This document shows, one piece after another, positions 16,319-25,032 of a stretch of DNA of 64,000 nt. A program made the translations under genes and the position numbers. Below the pieces are notes generated by a model. That model was not told the DNA's origin, made no database searches, and saw only the letters and a list, made by a program, of their open reading frames with translations. Where the stretch lies: positions 186,001-250,000 of the forward strand of contig JAURPI010000016.1 of NCBI GenBank assembly GCA_030835385.1, read 5' to 3'. Positions within the stretch are counted from its first letter, which is position 1. Each line of letters opens with the position of its first letter. The stretch is from Alphaproteobacteria bacterium (GTDB lineage Bacteria > Pseudomonadota > Alphaproteobacteria > Rhodospirillales > Rhodospirillaceae).

Positions 16319-17844
16319 TGAAGGCGAACTTCGTGATACGCGATGTTCGGCGGATTGAGAGACAGGGCTTTAACGCGGGTCGATGCTGCGACGCGCTGGG
16401 TGGCTGTTGTCAGTAGTAAGGCAGGGGCGACATCTCTCATCTGTGCAAGCACATTCTGTAGATGTAGTTCACGCTCTTGTACATTCATGATGCGGTCGGT
16501 TTTGTTAATGAGAGGCATGATGGAGTCGTCGCAGAAGAAGGGCACGGCTTTGGCGCATGAGAAATTCCGTACTGGCCGAATGGCGTCCGCATAAGCGCCT
16601 GAATCCCACATCAGTGAAAAAGCATCCGTGTCACCCCATTCGTTACTCGTAAATTTCCGCAGCCACAACGCAAAGGATGGCGTGCGTACCGTGACATCAA
16701 TGCCGACCGCACGCAGGTCTTGCGCAACCTGCTGATAGAGCAGGGTATCAATCGTGTTGAAGCCGGTGAGCACTTCGATGATGAACGGGAACCCGTCTTC
16801 GTATCCGGCGTCTTCCAGTAGTGCTTTTGCGCGGGTTGGATCGTAGGGGATTGGTTCTAGGGTAGGGTTGTAACCGATGGTCCCATGGCTTGCCCCCTGG
16901 CTCGCTGGTTCAGCAGTCCCGCCAAATAACACTTCTGCGATGAGTTGGCGGTTCACTGCATAGTTCAGAGCTTGGCGCACTCTGGAATCTTGAAGCGGAG
17001 AGTCTGGATTGCCGACGGTCCGAAAAGCGATAGACGAGACCTGTGTTCCGCCAAAAGCCCAAACTTTAAACCCCGATTCTTCGATGACGTCGATATCGTC
17101 AACGCTTACAGCCTCCAGAACGTCAACTTGCCCTGTCACCAAGGCCTGAACGCGAGTTGTGGCATCAGCCACGGTCCACAGTTCTAAGACGTCTATGTCT
17201 TTTGGGGCTCGCCACGATTGCGGATCTGCATCAAAAATCATGCGGCCCGTCGCTTGTCCCCAGTCGCGCAACTTAAAGGGCCCGGTTCCAATCGGGGCTT
17301 GGGCGAAACCGTCCGGTCCCAAAGTGCGCCACGCTTCGGGTTCTGGCACGGAAATTAACGCCATGCGTTTCGGCAAAATGGCGTCTGGTATTTTTGTTTC
17401 TAACGCGAGAGTGAGCGGGCCGGTGATCTCAATGGTCGACAGGGTGTCGACTTCAGTTGAGACGTAAAACCTCCGGCCTTCCGGACTCATGAGGTACTCG
17501 AGAATGTCAGCGACTGCTGCTGCCGTGAATGGTATGCCGTTATGAAACACAACATCATCGCGCAAATGGAAAACCCAACGCGTATCGCTTTCTAACTCCC
17601 AAGATTTAGCAAGAGCTGGCTTCAACATGCCGCCCTCGCCAATCACGGTCAGGCTGTCAAATAAAACACTCCAAACGCCGGAACCGGGCTGACCGACGCT
17701 GATGAAGGGATTTCCGAGGCTCGGGGGAGCCGCATTGCGGGCGACACGCAATATCTCTTCAGCGCGCGCCCCATTCGCGATGATAAACACCGTCATGATC
17801 ACCAAAACGACGAATCGGTTGACACGGGCCGGGCGGATTATCAT
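16315..17844 (-). CDS. ABC transporter substrate-binding protein, family 5 (peptide/nickel type)
   Basis: A 509-residue periplasmic binding protein with an N-terminal signal peptide (hydrophobic VVLVIMTVFIIANGARA before EEILRVARN). The SBP_bac_5 core shows LAKSWELESDTRWVFHLRDD followed by VVFHNGIPFTA, then GTGPFKL and VRQALNYAVNRQLI. It is translationally coupled to the MmgE/PrpD gene, with no permease or ATPase genes beside it, so it must share membrane components encoded elsewhere. A complete importer of this class lies at 54.3-58.1 kb. It resembles the binding protein at 59.5-61.1 kb more than the one at 52.6 kb, for instance in LGNP near the N-terminus and the VRQALNYAVN block. Confidence 0.87.
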   Translation of the reverse strand: MIIRPARVNRFVVLVIMTVFIIANGARAEEILRVARNAAPPSLGNPFISVGQPGSGVWSVLFDSLTVIGEGGMLKPALAKSWELESDTRWVFHLRDDVVFHNGIPFTAAAVADILEYLMSPEGRRFYVSTEVDTLSTIEITGPLTLALETKIPDAILPKRMALISVPEPEAWRTLGPDGFAQAPIGTGPFKLRDWGQATGRMIFDADPQSWRAPKDIDVLELWTVADATTRVQALVTGQVDVLEAVSVDDIDVIEESGFKVWAFGGTQVSSIAFRTVGNPDSPLQDSRVRQALNYAVNRQLIAEVLFGGTAEPASQGASHGTIGYNPTLEPIPYDPTRAKALLEDAGYEDGFPFIIEVLTGFNTIDTLLYQQVAQDLRAVGIDVTVRTPSFALWLRKFTSNEWGDTDAFSLMWDSGAYADAIRPVRNFSCAKAVPFFCDDSIMPLINKTDRIMNVQERELHLQNVLAQMRDVAPALLLTTATQRVAASTRVKALSLNPPNIAYHEVRLQ

Positions 17845-17902
17845 GGCGCCTCTCCGATGTGGCTGGGTGGTGTGCGGGCCGGCCGGTCGTTTTAAACGGC
17901 TG

Positions 17903-18124
17903 TTATTTGTCTTTCTGGAAAACGTATTTAGGCAAGCGTTCAGCTGCAGATTCTTTTGCCATCTGGAACGCCTTGGTCAGTGTTCTAATCAACGTCAGTG
18001 ATTTCTCATCCAGCTCTTCGTAGTGGGTGATCAACTCCTTGATCCGACGGACAAACTTGCCGCAATGAGTGAAAATTACAAGATTCCGCAGTGAAGGGGA
18101 ACATTCAGTGTTCGTCAGTGGAGG
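17903..18124 (-). pseudogene. Short open frame without a clear start, possible gene remnant
   Basis: This minus-strand frame reads ELITHYEELDEKSLTLIRT followed by LTKAFQMAKESAAERLPKY and ends VFQKDK-stop. It has the look of an amphipathic helical protein end. The open frame begins after a TGA at 18125-18127 and contains no ATG or GTG before the helical part, only a TTG at 18034 without a spaced ribosome binding site. The family is not recognised. It may be a truncated gene, a CTG-started small protein, or chance. Confidence 0.3.
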
Positions 18125-18130
18125 TCAGGC

Positions 18131-18165
18131 AAAAAAAGAGCCCGGACATTTAATCCGGGCTCTTT
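18131..18165 (-). terminator. Rho-independent terminator of the Bax-inhibitor-1 gene
   Basis: A perfect 12-base stem (AAAGAGCCCGGA paired with TCCGGGCTCTTT) with a 7-base loop is followed on the minus strand by a run of seven T. It lies 22 bases past the stop of the minus-strand Bax-inhibitor-1 gene. Confidence 0.92.
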
Positions 18166-18186
18166 CAACTTAACGTTTTGCCGTAT

Positions 18187-18930
18187 CTATTCGCGGTTCC
18201 CCAGGAACATCAGTAGGAACTGGAACAGATTGACGAAATTGAGGTAGAGCGCGACCGCACCCATGACGGCGGCATGCTCTTCCATGCTTGAGCCTTGGAC
18301 GTTGAAATATTGGCTCTTAATGCGCTGTGTGTCGTACACCGTCAGGCCGGCAAAGATCAGCACACCGATTACTGGGATAGCAAAGCCCATCACACCACTC
18401 GGCCAAATCATATTGACGACCATTGCGATGATCAGACCAATCAATCCCATCAGCAAAAATGTGCCGAAGCCCGACAAGTCTCTCTTGGTGGTGTAACCAT
18501 GGAGGCTCAGGCCTGCGAAGGCCGCCGCGGTAATGACAAATGTGCGGGCAACGCTGACCCCTGTGTAGGTCAACAGAATGGTCGATAGACCAACACCCAT
18601 CGTGCCGACAAACAGCCAGTATAACAGCTGCATGGTGCCAGCACTGCGATTGTGGCCTGCAAAGCTCATAAACAAAATGAGGCCAAGCGGTACAAACATT
18701 GTAACCATGCCCAGTCCGCTATATCCGACCAAGCGACCGGCTTCATCGACATTATAGAAAAGAGTGATCAAGCTTGAGTTGGCAACAGCGAAAGCAATGA
18801 TGCCTGACAACAACAAGCCCGAAGACATGTAGTTGTAGACCTTCAGCATGTACGCGCGTAGGCCCTCATGGATTGCGGCGGACTCAACGCCCGCGCCAGT
18901 CATTGTCCTACCTTCAGTTTCGGTAACCAT
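18187..18930 (-). CDS. Bax inhibitor-1/YccA family membrane protein
   Basis: A 247-residue inner-membrane protein with about seven hydrophobic segments. The N-terminal region GLRAYMLKVYNYMSSGLLL is typical of alphaproteobacterial BI-1 (TMBIM) proteins. The C-terminus contains VYDTQRIKSQYFN and GAVALYLNFVNLFQFLLMF, carrying the conserved aspartate and the last helix. E. coli YccA modulates the FtsH protease and eukaryotic members leak calcium; the role here is inferred. The open frame extends further upstream. ATG 18930 (MVTETEGR) is preferred because GAGGAG lies just before it. A strong terminator follows the gene. Confidence 0.88.
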   Translation of the reverse strand: MVTETEGRTMTGAGVESAAIHEGLRAYMLKVYNYMSSGLLLSGIIAFAVANSSLITLFYNVDEAGRLVGYSGLGMVTMFVPLGLILFMSFAGHNRSAGTMQLLYWLFVGTMGVGLSTILLTYTGVSVARTFVITAAAFAGLSLHGYTTKRDLSGFGTFLLMGLIGLIIAMVVNMIWPSGVMGFAIPVIGVLIFAGLTVYDTQRIKSQYFNVQGSSMEEHAAVMGAVALYLNFVNLFQFLLMFLGNRE

Positions 18931-19116
18931 GGTGCTCCTCACAGAAGTTACGTTCGGCTCAACACGACACACTGTAAAAGCGTGTCGCTGAACCAACACC
19001 CGTAATATTGGGTTTTTTCAGCCGGCCTTCAACGGGAATCGGACGGTTTTTCACAAGGATTTAACCAAAAACGTAAGATTTCTAGGCTTTTCGGGTTTTG
19101 TAGGATCGCCAAACCC

Positions 19117-21678
19117 TCAATCGTTGCGCAGAAGCGGCGCTGCTTTGATCCCCAGCGCGCGCCAGACACCTGCAAAACCGGCCATCAGGGTGACGGTGAT
19201 GCAGGCCGCAATCACTCCGCCAACAATGCCGGGGAACAGAATCCAGTCGATTTTCATGACAAAGATCAGAACCGCCCAGGCTGACAAACTCCCGACGACG
19301 GCCGCGATTGTGCCGGTGGCAAGCCCGAGCAGGCAGTATTCAAAAATAAACGCTTTCAAAACATCCGACCGGGTGGCCCCGAGAACTTTCAACACGACGG
19401 ATTCATAAATGCGTCGGGCATGCCCAGCCGCAATGGCACCGGCCAACACCAACGCCCCGGCGATGAGCGCGACTGCGGCGGTGACCCGCACTGCTGTCCC
19501 CAGTGCACCGAGCACTTGTTCCAAAATTTCCAAAGCCTCGCGCACTTGGACAATGGTGACATTTGGCATCGCGTCAACAACGGCGCGTTCAATGGCTTCT
19601 TCTGCACCATCTTCGGAATTCACCGTAGCGATATACATGCCCGGTGCGCCACGCAGTGCGTTAGGTGAGAAAATCAATGCAAAGTTCATGGCGCCAGATT
19701 CCCAGCGCACGTCGCGAAGGTTGGCAATCTGCGCCGTGATTTCACGCCCTAAAATACTGACTGTGAGTGTGTCGCCGATCCCAAGACCCATCCCCTCTGC
19801 GACTTGGACGTCGAGGGACAAAAGGTTTTCGCCTTCATGGTCCACGCTCCACCACTCGCCTTCAACGAGGTGCGCGTTGTCCGGCATGTCCGGGGATTGC
19901 GATATCCCCCGTTCCCCACGAATGGCCCATCGGGCTTCCGGCGTGATGGCTGCGTCAGCGGCTCGGACGCCATCAATTTTGGTGATACGGCCACGGATCA
20001 TCGAGGCCAATGTTACTTTCTCGACGCCGTCCTGCGCCTCGACAATGGCTTCAAACTCCTCCGTTTTGGGGGGCTGAATGTCGATGAAGAACATGCTCGG
20101 CGCCTGATCCGGAAGCTCGCCGTTAATCTGGGCATTCAGGTTCGCTTCTAACAGGGCGATGCACACCAGCACTGATAGGCCCAATCCGAGTGATAGAACG
20201 ACCGACGTCGTGGGGTTTCCAGGCCGGTAGAGATTGGCCATGGCCAGGCGCAGCGTTGGACGTCCAGAGGTTACACCGCCGCGCTTGTTGGACAAGTTTG
20301 CCGCCAACTTCATCACGCCTTCGGCGGCAAAACGAAACAGCACCATCGAAATTGCAGCGCCCGCTACAAAGAAGAAAGCAAAGCTGGGCCGGTCTGCCGT
20401 AAGAATCGTAAAGGCTGCAAGGAGGATGCCAAGTACGATCAAGCCGGTGAGATAACGCTTGCGCGGCCAGCGCCGAATATCGCCGAGGAATTGCCGAAAC
20501 AGAGCAACAGCAGGAATGTCCCGGGCTTTGGCCAGGGGCCAAAGAGCAAACACGGCGGCAGATAAAACACCAAACACCGCCGCTTTGATCAGCGGTTCTA
20601 CATATAAACCAAATTGCGCCTCTACGGGCAGCATCCCGCCGATGGAGTTTGCCGCAATAAACGGAACACCAGCACCAATTAAAAGACCGAGAAAGATCCC
20701 GATCACTGAGAGAGCCGTGAGCTGAAAGGCATAGATTGTAAAAATGAGCTCGCCGGGGGCGCCCAAACATTTCAGTGTCGCGATGGTGCTCATCCGCCCA
20801 GCAAGATAGGCCCGTGAGGCATTAGCGACACCGATGCCGCCCGTCAGCAAGGCTGTCAGACCGACCAAGGTTAAGAACAGTGTCACGTTGTCTAGGAAGA
20901 TTTCCAAACTCTGAGCGGCTTGGCGCAGTCCACGCAAACGCCAACCGGCGTCTGGAAAATCGTTCTTCAAGGACTCAAGAATGTCTTTCGGATTTAGACC
21001 ATTGGTCACCCGTACATTGTAAATATTTGAAATCAAACTGCCTGGCTGAATGAGTTCCGTTTCAGCCATGGCCCCTCTAGCAATCATGACTCTGGGTCCG
21101 GCGGTCGCGAAGCTGATCACTCGGTCTGGTTCTTTATTGATAATCGCCCGGACTTTGAGACTGGCTTCACCGACACGAATGAGGTCACCGACGTCGATAT
21201 CCAAACGCGTCCTTAGGACGGGATCGATGGCTGCGCCCCAGTAGCCATCTGCCTGCGCCAGCGCCTCATTCAGAGGTATTGATGGGCTGAGGTCCATAGC
21301 CCCATACAAAGGATAAACAGCGTCGACTGCTTTGAGCTCAATCAGGGTCCGCTCTCTCGTTTCGCCTGACGTGTTGTCGAGAGACCGGGCCATAGAGCGC
21401 ATGGAAATTTGTTCGCTGACATCACCAGCTGCTTCGAGGGCGGCCCGCTCGTCCGCATTGACCTCGCGATAGGTCATCCGTACCTGAATATCTCCACCCA
21501 ATAGCAGCTGGGCATCTTCTTCCAAGCCGGTTTGAATCGCCTGGTTTAGGGATCCGGCTCCCGCGATAGCGGCAACCCCGAGGGCCAAGCAGGCGATAAA
21601 AATTCGAAAACCACCAAGACCACTCCGCAGCTCGCGAAAGGCATATCGGGCGGCAAGGGAAAAGTGCGACATACCCAA
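19117..21678 (-). CDS. ybbP: YbbP-like ABC exporter permease (FtsX/MacB fold)
   Basis: An 853-residue permease with the layout of YbbP: an N-terminal membrane anchor (AARYAFRELRSGLGGFRIFI), a first periplasmic domain, an FtsX core of three helices (about 265-400), a second periplasmic domain with FFIDIQPPKTEEFEAIV, and a C-terminal FtsX core (about 730-850) ending WRALGIKAAPLLRND. It begins two bases after the stop of the ATPase gene, and tesA lies divergent upstream. The same ybbA-ybbP-tesA grouping is found in E. coli. The complex is a non-canonical type VII ABC system thought to extract a hydrophobic substrate from the membrane for TesA; the substrate is not shown by the sequence. Confidence 0.88.
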   Translation of the reverse strand: MGMSHFSLAARYAFRELRSGLGGFRIFIACLALGVAAIAGAGSLNQAIQTGLEEDAQLLLGGDIQVRMTYREVNADERAALEAAGDVSEQISMRSMARSLDNTSGETRERTLIELKAVDAVYPLYGAMDLSPSIPLNEALAQADGYWGAAIDPVLRTRLDIDVGDLIRVGEASLKVRAIINKEPDRVISFATAGPRVMIARGAMAETELIQPGSLISNIYNVRVTNGLNPKDILESLKNDFPDAGWRLRGLRQAAQSLEIFLDNVTLFLTLVGLTALLTGGIGVANASRAYLAGRMSTIATLKCLGAPGELIFTIYAFQLTALSVIGIFLGLLIGAGVPFIAANSIGGMLPVEAQFGLYVEPLIKAAVFGVLSAAVFALWPLAKARDIPAVALFRQFLGDIRRWPRKRYLTGLIVLGILLAAFTILTADRPSFAFFFVAGAAISMVLFRFAAEGVMKLAANLSNKRGGVTSGRPTLRLAMANLYRPGNPTTSVVLSLGLGLSVLVCIALLEANLNAQINGELPDQAPSMFFIDIQPPKTEEFEAIVEAQDGVEKVTLASMIRGRITKIDGVRAADAAITPEARWAIRGERGISQSPDMPDNAHLVEGEWWSVDHEGENLLSLDVQVAEGMGLGIGDTLTVSILGREITAQIANLRDVRWESGAMNFALIFSPNALRGAPGMYIATVNSEDGAEEAIERAVVDAMPNVTIVQVREALEILEQVLGALGTAVRVTAAVALIAGALVLAGAIAAGHARRIYESVVLKVLGATRSDVLKAFIFEYCLLGLATGTIAAVVGSLSAWAVLIFVMKIDWILFPGIVGGVIAACITVTLMAGFAGVWRALGIKAAPLLRND

Positions 21679-21680
21679 AA

Positions 21681-22412
21681 TTACTCCGCTGCGGCGGTGT
21701 TAAGGCCTTCACCGGCAATCACGCCGTCGCCAATGCGCACTACACGATCACAGCGTGCGGCAAGTTTCATGTCATGGGTGATCAGCATCAGCGTGGTGTT
21801 ACTGGTGTCATGTAACTCAAACAGCAGGTCGATAATCTGATGTCCAGTCGCGCCGTCTAAATTGCCCGTAGGCTCATCTGCCAACAGCAGTTTCGGTTTC
21901 ACCGCAAAAGCCCGCGCTAAGGCCACACGTTGTTGCTCGCCGCCAGAGAGTTGTCCTGGGTAGTGACCCATGCGATGGGCTAAGCCGACGGCCTCTAGTT
22001 GCTCTTCAGCCAGTTCAAAGGCATCGGTTCGACCGGCAAATTCCAATGGCACGGCTACATTTTCTAGGGCCGACATTGTTGTAATGAGATGGAACGACTG
22101 AAACACAATGCCAATGTTGTCGCGCCGGAACAAGGCCAGACCATCTTCATCGAGGGCGGCATAATCTTGCCCGGCCACAGAGACAGTGCCGCTGGTAATG
22201 CGCTCCAGACCGGCGGTGACCATAAGCATTGTGGTCTTGCCAGAGCCCGATGGCCCAACAATCCCAAGGGCTTCTCCTTGCGGCACGGTCAACGAGACAC
22301 CGCGCAGAATGTTGACCTGCCCGGCTGGTCCCTCCAAGGTGAGATGCACATCATCAAGGCCAATGGCGGTTTGGTGACGTGCGGCGTCTAGATTATGTGG
22401 AGTATCGTTCAT
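21681..22412 (-). CDS. ybbA: YbbA-like ABC transporter ATPase
   Basis: A 243-residue LolD/MacB-class ATPase from the preferred start. It has Walker [11 protein letters not shown]-loop FQSFHL, signature [15 protein letters not shown], Walker [14 protein letters not shown] and the switch histidine in LITHDMKLA. The frame is open to ATG 22463, but the family usually starts close to the DVHLTLEG strand, so ATG 22412 (MNDTPHN) is chosen. That ATG shares two bases with the divergent tesA start. It powers the YbbP permease encoded two bases downstream. If the longer start is used, its first 17 codons overlap tesA. Confidence 0.87.
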   Translation of the reverse strand: MNDTPHNLDAARHQTAIGLDDVHLTLEGPAGQVNILRGVSLTVPQGEALGIVGPSGSGKTTMLMVTAGLERITSGTVSVAGQDYAALDEDGLALFRRDNIGIVFQSFHLITTMSALENVAVPLEFAGRTDAFELAEEQLEAVGLAHRMGHYPGQLSGGEQQRVALARAFAVKPKLLLADEPTGNLDGATGHQIIDLLFELHDTSNTTLMLITHDMKLAARCDRVVRIGDGVIAGEGLNTAAAE

Positions 22413-23145
22413 GATTGTGCGCACCCTTATCACGCGAAGGGGCGTTTTGTTAGCCCTCGTCATAGCGCCACTACTGTGTGGTTGTTCCGAAGGCTCCTAC
22501 GCGGAAAATGAGCAAACGGATCAGAGTCAGTCCCAAGATACGGACGCCGAGGTCTCATCCTCAATCCGTATTTTGGCATTGGGTGATAGCTTGACCGCGG
22601 GCTACGGCCTAGATGATTTGTCCCTCGCGTTTCCTGCACGGTTAGAGGAAGAGCTCCGGGCGTCCGGGCACGACGTCAAAGTGTTAGATGCCGGCATATC
22701 AGGCGATACCACGGCGGGTGGACGCTCACGCCTGGATTGGTCGTTAGCAGATTCCCCGGACGCGGTGATTGTTGGCTTAGGAGGGAATGATGGCTTGCGT
22801 GCCGTTGACCCAGACGTCACTTACGACAACCTGAACGCCATCGTTGGACGTTTGACATCCGAAGGCTTGCCCGTGCTGCTTGCCGGCATGCAGGCGCCGC
22901 CAAATCTCGGGCGCGAATACGGTGATCGTTTTTTTGGCGCTTACCTCCGCTTGGCAGAAGAATATGACATCGTGTTCTACCCCTTCCTGCTTGATGGTGT
23001 GGCTGGAGAACCGTCCTTAAATCAAGCGGACCGGATTCACCCCAATCCAGATGGTGTAAATGTCATGGTCGAGAAGCTACTTCCCTATGCCGAACAGTTG
23101 GTAAAACGGGTGAAAGACACCCGCTCCCGCGAAACGGCTTCATGA
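22411..23145 (+). CDS. tesA: TesA-like SGNH esterase/lysophospholipase
   Basis: A 244-residue exported GDSL hydrolase. All four SGNH blocks are present: LALGDSLTAGYGL (Ser), GISGDTTAGG (Gly), VGLGGNDGLR (Asn), and DRIHPNPDG (Asp/His). The N-terminus is a signal peptide whose end LLCGCSEG resembles a lipobox, so it may be a lipoprotein. An acidic linker separates it from the catalytic domain. ATG 22411 has GGAG eight bases upstream. It is divergent from ybbA, with overlapping start codons, and overlaps the next frame by ATGA. E. coli TesA is a broad thioesterase and lysophospholipase; here arylesterase or lysophospholipase activity is expected. Confidence 0.9.
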   Translation: MIVRTLITRRGVLLALVIAPLLCGCSEGSYAENEQTDQSQSQDTDAEVSSSIRILALGDSLTAGYGLDDLSLAFPARLEEELRASGHDVKVLDAGISGDTTAGGRSRLDWSLADSPDAVIVGLGGNDGLRAVDPDVTYDNLNAIVGRLTSEGLPVLLAGMQAPPNLGREYGDRFFGAYLRLAEEYDIVFYPFLLDGVAGEPSLNQADRIHPNPDGVNVMVEKLLPYAEQLVKRVKDTRSRETAS

Positions 23146-24263
23146 CAGCGTTCATCAGTGCCCTGGCAACAGGGTCCGATTGGAAAACCATGCTCGCCGA
23201 TGTTAGTGGCCAGTTGGTGGATGGAGGATGCCAGCCAGGGGGTCTCGGTCTGATCTATACGACCGAGCTGCTGGCCGATCATTTCGCAGACATTGTTGAA
23301 ATCTTGCGGCAGCGCACCGGCATTGAACACTGGGCGGGCTGTGTCGGCATGGGCGTGTGTGGGTCGAACGGCGAGTATCATGATGAACCCGCCCTTTCTG
23401 TTCTAGTGACTCCCTGGTCAGACGGGGATTTTTAGGTTTTTCCAACCGTCTCCAGTGCGGATGCGTTGGTTGAGACTCTGTCAGGCAGTTGGGCATCGCG
23501 TCATAGCTAGGTGTTTGGCTTGGCACACGGAGATCCGCGAAATCGGGACCTCGGGACTATCATTGATGCCTTGCCGACAGCGGGAGAGGGCTATTTCGTC
23601 GGTGGCCTCACCAGCTTGTCTGACACCTCTATCCAGATGGCCAATGAGCCAACAGGCGGCGGATTGTCGGGAGTTTTGATCGGCGCTGACGTGCCCGTCA
23701 TGGTCACTCACAGCCAAGGCTGTACACAGGTCGGTCCGTACCATCAGGTTACGGCCGGTGACCGGTCCATTGTTGAAACGTTAGACAATCGACCTGCACT
23801 TAATGTTCTAAAAGAGGACATCGGCGATGTGTTGGCACGGAATTTAAATCGCATCGGTGGTTACATACATGTGGCCATGCCGGTGGCGGGCAGTGATACC
23901 CGCGACCACACGGTTCGCAACCTTGTCGGGGTCGATCCTAACGGCGGCATGATCGCAGTAGGAGATGAAATTCATACGGGGGATCGCATTATGTTCGTGC
24001 GTCGCGATCCTGACTCTGCCCAAAAAGATTTCACAGAACGCCTGACAGAGCTGAAATCCAGGATCGGCGATACGCCGGTGCGAGGCGGTTTGTTCGTATC
24101 TTGTGTTGCACGCGGCGCTGCCATGTTTGGCGATACGGGTCGGGAGGTCGGCGCCATTCAAGATATCTTAGGTGACTTTCCGCTTACTGGCTTTTATGCC
24201 AACGGAGAATTCTGTGGCAACAGAATGTATGGTTACACTGGAGCCCTGTCTGTGTTTCTATAG
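23142..24263 (+). pseudogene. FIST-domain sensory protein interrupted by two in-frame TAG codons
   Basis: One continuous frame of about 373 codons encodes FIST_N (from TAFISALATGSDWKTMLAD) and FIST_C (MYGYTGALSVFL at the end). It is broken by TAG at 23433-23435 (PWSDGDF-stop-VFPTVSSADALV) and TAG at 23508-23510 (WASRHS-stop-VFGLAHGDPRNRD). There is no frame change, and the sequence between and beyond the stops matches the family, including the LAHGDPRN block. FIST domains bind small ligands, probably amino acids, in signal-transduction proteins. The start overlaps tesA by ATGA. The final 250 codons form a long open stretch that could be translated from GTG 23511 as a separate C-terminal piece. 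Nonsense mutation is the simplest reading. Confidence 0.75.
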
Positions 24264-24320
24264 GGCCATCGTCTCAGACGCGTGGTGTCCGGAAGTACCG
24301 CACATAAGGGGTGGTTCGCA

Positions 24321-24899
24321 ATGTACCGTTTGTTTGTCGGCTTAGCTTTGCCCGATGATGTTCGCGAACATTTGGCTCGATTCACCCACGGGCTAACCGG
24401 TGCCAGCTGGATTGCACCAGAAAACTATCACCTGACTCTGCGTTTTATCGGTGATGTTGATCGCCATGACGCCGCCGATATCGACGTCTCGCTGCAGGGC
24501 GTGGCGGCTGACTCTTTTGAATTTTGTCTAACCGGACTGGGAGTTTTCGGTCAGGGTCGCAAGACCCGTGCCCTTTTTGCAAAGGCAAACGCGTCACCAG
24601 GACTCATTCATCTTCATAGTAAGGTGGAATCTGCTGTGGTGCGCGCGGGCCATCCTCCGGAATCCCGTAAATTCGTACCCCATGTCACGGTCGCCCGGTT
24701 TCGGTCTGCCAATCGGGAGCGACTTCAGGGATTCGTCGAGCGCAACGGGCTATTCAAAACGGATCCTATTACCGCCACACGATTCGTGTTGTTCGAGAGT
24801 CATCTGGGCAAAGGCGGTTCGGTGTATGAAGAACTGGCGGATTACCCGTTACAGATTCTGAAAAACCGCGTCCTAAACCCGGAATATGTCGCGTCCTAA
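24321..24899 (+). CDS. thpR: RNA 2',3'-cyclic phosphodiesterase (2'-5' RNA ligase family)
   Basis: A 192-residue member of the 2H phosphoesterase family. Both HxTx motifs are present: HLTLRFIGDVD in the N-terminal lobe and HVTVARFR in the C-terminal lobe. The start region MYRLFVGLALPDDV and GVFGQGRKTRALFA are typical of ThpR. These enzymes hydrolyse 2',3'-cyclic phosphate ends of RNA and can catalyse reversible 2'-5' ligation in vitro. The open frame starts earlier at 24282, but ATG 24321, with AAGGGG nine bases upstream, fits the family N-terminus. It stands alone after the broken FIST gene. Confidence 0.88.
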   Translation: MYRLFVGLALPDDVREHLARFTHGLTGASWIAPENYHLTLRFIGDVDRHDAADIDVSLQGVAADSFEFCLTGLGVFGQGRKTRALFAKANASPGLIHLHSKVESAVVRAGHPPESRKFVPHVTVARFRSANRERLQGFVERNGLFKTDPITATRFVLFESHLGKGGSVYEELADYPLQILKNRVLNPEYVAS

Positions 24900-24941
24900 G
24901 CGCTGAAAGGGCGTCAAATAGAGCGTAAACAAGCCGTCACC

Positions 24942-24975
24942 TTGACCTTCCATTGGCTGGAACCTGGTGTACTAT
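24942..24975 (+). promoter_or_regulatory. CueR/MerR-type metal-responsive promoter
   Basis: A -35 hexamer TTGACC (24942-24947) runs into the dyad ACCTTCC-N7-GGAACCT (24945-24965). This closely matches the copper-regulator CueR/HmrR consensus ACCTTCC-N7-GGAAGGT; the left arm is perfect and the right arm matches 5 of 7. A -10-like TACTAT lies at 24970, giving a spacing longer than the usual 17, as in MerR-family promoters (TGTACT at 24968 gives 20). It sits about 60 bases before the Met/His-repeat secreted protein. No merR-type gene is in the window. Confidence 0.6.
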
Positions 24976-25032
24976 TGGTCAAGCCGACGCTCTTGTCGTG
25001 TTCCCCTGATTGTCTTCTGAGGAGTCATTCTC

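Noticed and set aside
23433-23510. Genome-wide TAG reassignment to explain the amber codons
   Set aside because: Intact genes here end in TAG (the MsbA-like gene, cnoX, aacS, the DctP gene), and other broken genes carry TAA, so a changed code is unlikely.
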